A stretch of 64,000 nucleotides of DNA from Sneathiella limimaris. Its GTDB lineage: Bacteria > Pseudomonadota > Alphaproteobacteria > Sneathiellales > Sneathiellaceae. Position numbers and translations under genes: made by a program. Below, one piece after another: positions 61,946 through 64,000 of the stretch (the stretch's first letter is position 1; each line of letters opens with the position of its first letter). Where the stretch lies: the NCBI RefSeq assembly GCF_012932565.1, contig NZ_JABBYJ010000001.1:1178001-1242000 (forward strand), given 5' to 3'. Below the pieces are notes generated by a model. It was not told the origin of the DNA. It made no database searches and saw only the letters and a list, made by a program, of their open reading frames with translations.

Positions 61946-63127
61946 ATGAAAAAGCTACTTATGGCCGCGACAGCGATGGCCCTAATGAGCACGTCTGTAC
62001 AGGCGGAAGATATCAAGTTGGGCGTAATCTTCGGATATACGGGACCCATTGAATCTCTGACCCCAGACATGGCTGCTGGCGCAGAGCTGGCAATTGAAGA
62101 AGTTAATGCAAGCGGCGCCTTGTTGGGTGGATCGAAGGTTTCATCCGTTCGTGCAGATACGACTTGTACAGATGCTGCTGCTGCGACAGCTGCGACAGAG
62201 CGTCTTGTCACATCCGATAAAATCAATGCAATTGTTGGCGGTGACTGTTCCGGCGTGACCACAGCAATGCTGCAGAATGTTGCGTTGCCAAATGGCGTCG
62301 TGATGATTTCACCTTCTGCAACATCTCCAGCCCTCACGAGTGTTGAAGATAACGGACTATTCTTCCGTACAGCGCCATCTGATGCCCGTCAGGGTCAGGT
62401 TCTGGCTGAAATCCTGAAGGATCGTGGTGTGAACTCTGCGGCGCTGACCTATACCAATAATGACTATGGTAAGGGCCTGGCAGAAAGCATCAAATCCAAC
62501 TTTGAAAAAATGGGTGGTAAAGTCACAATCACTGCTGCGCACGAAGATGGCAAAGCTGACTACACTGCTGAAGTTGGTGCACTTGCATCAGCGGGCGGTG
62601 ATGTTTTGATCGTTGCTGGTTACTTGGACCAAGGCGGTAAAGGTATTATTCAGGCAGCGCTGGATACAGGTGCGTTTGATACATTCGTTCTGCCAGACGG
62701 CATGATCGGTGACAGCCTTCCATTGGCAATCGGCTCAGACCTGGACGGCTCTTTCGGTACCGTTCCTGGAACAGATAGCCCAGGTGCTGGTAAATTCTCT
62801 GAAATGGCAAAAGCTGCTGGCTTCAAGGCAGGTCCATTTGCTTCAGAATCCTATGACGCAGCAGCACTTATTCTGTTGTCCATGCAGGCTGCAAAATCAA
62901 GTGACAGCAACGTTTTCAAAGACAAAGTCATGTCAGTTGCAAACGCGCCTGGTGAAAAAATCTATCCAGGTGAACTGGCGAAAGCACTTAAAATTATCGC
63001 TGAAGGCGGCGATGTTGACTATGTTGGTGCCTCTGCGGTTGAGCTGATTGGCCCAGGTGAAAGTGCCGGTAACTATCGTGAAATCGAAGTTGCAAATGGC
63101 AAGAACACAACGGCCAAATTCCGCTAA
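61946..63127 (+). CDS. Branched-chain amino-acid-type ABC binding protein
   Basis: 393 residues with a signal peptide (first 20 residues, ending VQAED). The mature protein is a periplasmic binding protein type I: LGVIFGYTGPIESLTPDMAA, AELAIEEVNASGALLGG and IVGGDCSGVTTAM. It is the LivJ/LivK branch; the ligand may be an amino acid, amide or another small molecule. ATG at 61946 has GGGAGG upstream. Confidence 0.9.
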   Translation: MKKLLMAATAMALMSTSVQAEDIKLGVIFGYTGPIESLTPDMAAGAELAIEEVNASGALLGGSKVSSVRADTTCTDAAAATAATERLVTSDKINAIVGGDCSGVTTAMLQNVALPNGVVMISPSATSPALTSVEDNGLFFRTAPSDARQGQVLAEILKDRGVNSAALTYTNNDYGKGLAESIKSNFEKMGGKVTITAAHEDGKADYTAEVGALASAGGDVLIVAGYLDQGGKGIIQAALDTGAFDTFVLPDGMIGDSLPLAIGSDLDGSFGTVPGTDSPGAGKFSEMAKAAGFKAGPFASESYDAAALILLSMQAAKSSDSNVFKDKVMSVANAPGEKIYPGELAKALKIIAEGGDVDYVGASAVELIGPGESAGNYREIEVANGKNTTAKFR

Positions 63128-63157
63128 TTTCATATAGCAGAATGACTTGAAGATATT

Positions 63158-63195
63158 GGGAAGTGATCACGGATTCCGAGGTCACTTCCCTTTTT
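63158..63195 (+). terminator. Hairpin terminator/attenuator after the binding-protein gene
   Basis: GGGAAGTGA (63158-63166) and TCACTTCCC (63182-63190) are perfect complements, and five T residues follow. It lies between the binding-protein gene and the first ATPase gene, where it would raise the amount of binding protein. Confidence 0.82.
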
Positions 63196-63211
63196 GTTAA
63201 AGTAGTTGTTG

Positions 63212-63994
63212 ATGATTAGAATTGAAAATCTCCATATGCAATTTGGCGGCATTCATGCCGTTGACGGTGTCTCCTTGAGCATCGAGGAGGGCAGCATAAC
63301 GGGGCTGATTGGTCCCAATGGTGCTGGCAAAACCACGTTATTTAATTGCATTGCAGGAGCCTATACCCCTACCAGTGGCAAAATCTTTCTGGACGGGGAA
63401 GAAATTACTGGTCTCAAGCCACACGAGCTGTTTGCAAAAGGCCTGCTAAGGACATTTCAGATTGCCCAGGAATTTTCCACGCTGACGGTGCGGGAAAACC
63501 TGATGATGGTGCCGGGAGACCAAAGCGGTGAGAGCCTCATCGACACCTGGCTTCGCCCGGGCAAAGTCCGTGAAGAAGAAGAGCAGATCCGGGAAAAAGC
63601 CGACAGTGTTATTGAGTTTCTAGAAATTTCCCATGTCGCGGACGAACTGGCCGGGAACCTGTCCGGGGGCCAAAAAAAGCTGCTGGAGCTTGGGCGAACT
63701 ATGATGGTTGATGCCAAAATCGTCTTTTTGGATGAGGTTGGCGCCGGCGTAAATCGGACGCTGCTGAACACCCTTGGCGATGCGATCCAGCGACTGAATA
63801 AGGAGCATGGATATACCTTCTGCATGATCGAGCACGATATGGACTTCGTCGGTCGCCTGTGTGATCCGGTGATCGTGATGGCCGAGGGTCAGTTGTTGGC
63901 AGAGGGCACGATCGAAGAGATAAAATCCAATGAGCAAGTTATCGAGGCCTATCTTGGAACAGGGCTCAAGAACAAGCCGGAGGCCCAGTCATGA
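63212..63994 (+). CDS. livG: ABC transporter ATPase, LivG type
   Basis: 260 residues: Walker A GPNGAGKTT (about 35-43), signature NLSGGQKKLLELG and Walker B VFLDEVGAGVN. The extra loop and ending IEAYLGTGLKN are typical of LivG. ATG at 63212 follows two in-frame TTG codons. The stop overlaps the next ATG at 63991. Confidence 0.9.
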   Translation: MIRIENLHMQFGGIHAVDGVSLSIEEGSITGLIGPNGAGKTTLFNCIAGAYTPTSGKIFLDGEEITGLKPHELFAKGLLRTFQIAQEFSTLTVRENLMMVPGDQSGESLIDTWLRPGKVREEEEQIREKADSVIEFLEISHVADELAGNLSGGQKKLLELGRTMMVDAKIVFLDEVGAGVNRTLLNTLGDAIQRLNKEHGYTFCMIEHDMDFVGRLCDPVIVMAEGQLLAEGTIEEIKSNEQVIEAYLGTGLKNKPEAQS

Positions 63995-64000
63995 GTTATC
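63991..64000 (+). CDS. Start of the next gene, probably the second importer ATPase
   Basis: Only the first three codons (ATG AGT TAT) lie in the window; the ATGA overlap with the livG stop is typical of a LivF-type second ATPase. The call comes from context alone. Confidence 0.4.

Noticed and set aside
1-64000. tRNA, rRNA, CRISPR, prophage or transposase genes
   Set aside because: None was seen: no cloverleaf-type gene, no rRNA core sequence, no regular spacer-repeat array and no transposase-like protein.

Overview
The window looks like a chromosomal segment of a mid-GC, Gram-negative alphaproteobacterium, probably marine. Pointers are the hemP-led haem uptake operon, a Tat-exported peptide-type binding protein, orphan extracytoplasmic binding proteins, DUF1127, DUF2189 and DUF3179 genes, and class III cyclases. 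The genus cannot be fixed from this stretch alone. There are no rRNA or tRNA genes, no CRISPR array, no complete insertion sequence and no prophage. Most of it is dense housekeeping and accessory metabolism in short operons.

Region by region. 1-3.8 kb: the end of a phosphonate-type permease (phnE), a HAD hydrolase, a MarC-type membrane protein, a peptide-deformylase-like protein that has lost active-site residues, and an Old Yellow Enzyme oxidoreductase. 3.8-7.1 kb: a flavin-dependent halogenase behind an alpha/beta hydrolase, read divergently from an HxlR regulator; two matching palindromes lie between them. 7.1-15.1 kb: a complete, tightly overlapped haem import operon (hemP, TonB-dependent receptor, tonB, hmuS, exbB, exbD, hmuT, hmuU, hmuV) headed by a Fur-like box over the promoter. 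15.2-21.6 kb: photolyase, a membrane class III cyclase, a universal stress protein with a sodium/amino acid symporter, and a YghU-type glutathione transferase. 22-27.6 kb: a peptide/nickel-type ABC importer with a hairpin terminator after the binding-protein gene. 27.6-32.6 kb: TPR-methyltransferase fusion, MFS carrier, diguanylate cyclase and an unknown protein.

32.6-36.0 kb: four periplasmic binding-protein genes with no transporter; one has an in-frame stop and one a frameshift. Three more members lie at 50.8, 54.0 and 54.9 kb. 36.7-40.5 kb: TPR protein, SDR, second class III cyclase, DCC thioredoxin-like protein. 40.5-45.5 kb: an IclR-flanked CoA locus (CaiB-type CoA transferase, acyl-CoA synthetase, MaoC-type dehydratase), probably for breakdown of a carboxylic acid. 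45.6-52.9 kb: DUF3179 protein, unknown membrane protein, glutamate/dicarboxylate symporter, methyltransferase, SDR, a short rearrangement scar and an alpha/beta hydrolase. 52.9-61.6 kb: DUF2189 membrane protein, binding proteins, nitroreductase, a small zinc-ribbon membrane protein, a PHB-depolymerase-like esterase flanked by a direct repeat, DUF1127, an atypical SDR and a large Sel1-repeat lipoprotein. 61.9-64.0 kb: the start of a branched-chain amino-acid-type ABC importer that runs off the end.

First candidates for something new are the HxlR/hydrolase/halogenase divergon, the peptide-deformylase-like protein without the metal-site residues, the orphan binding-protein family that is expanding and decaying, and the SDR whose catalytic Tyr and Lys are replaced by His and Arg. 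No wholly unprecedented multi-gene system is evident.
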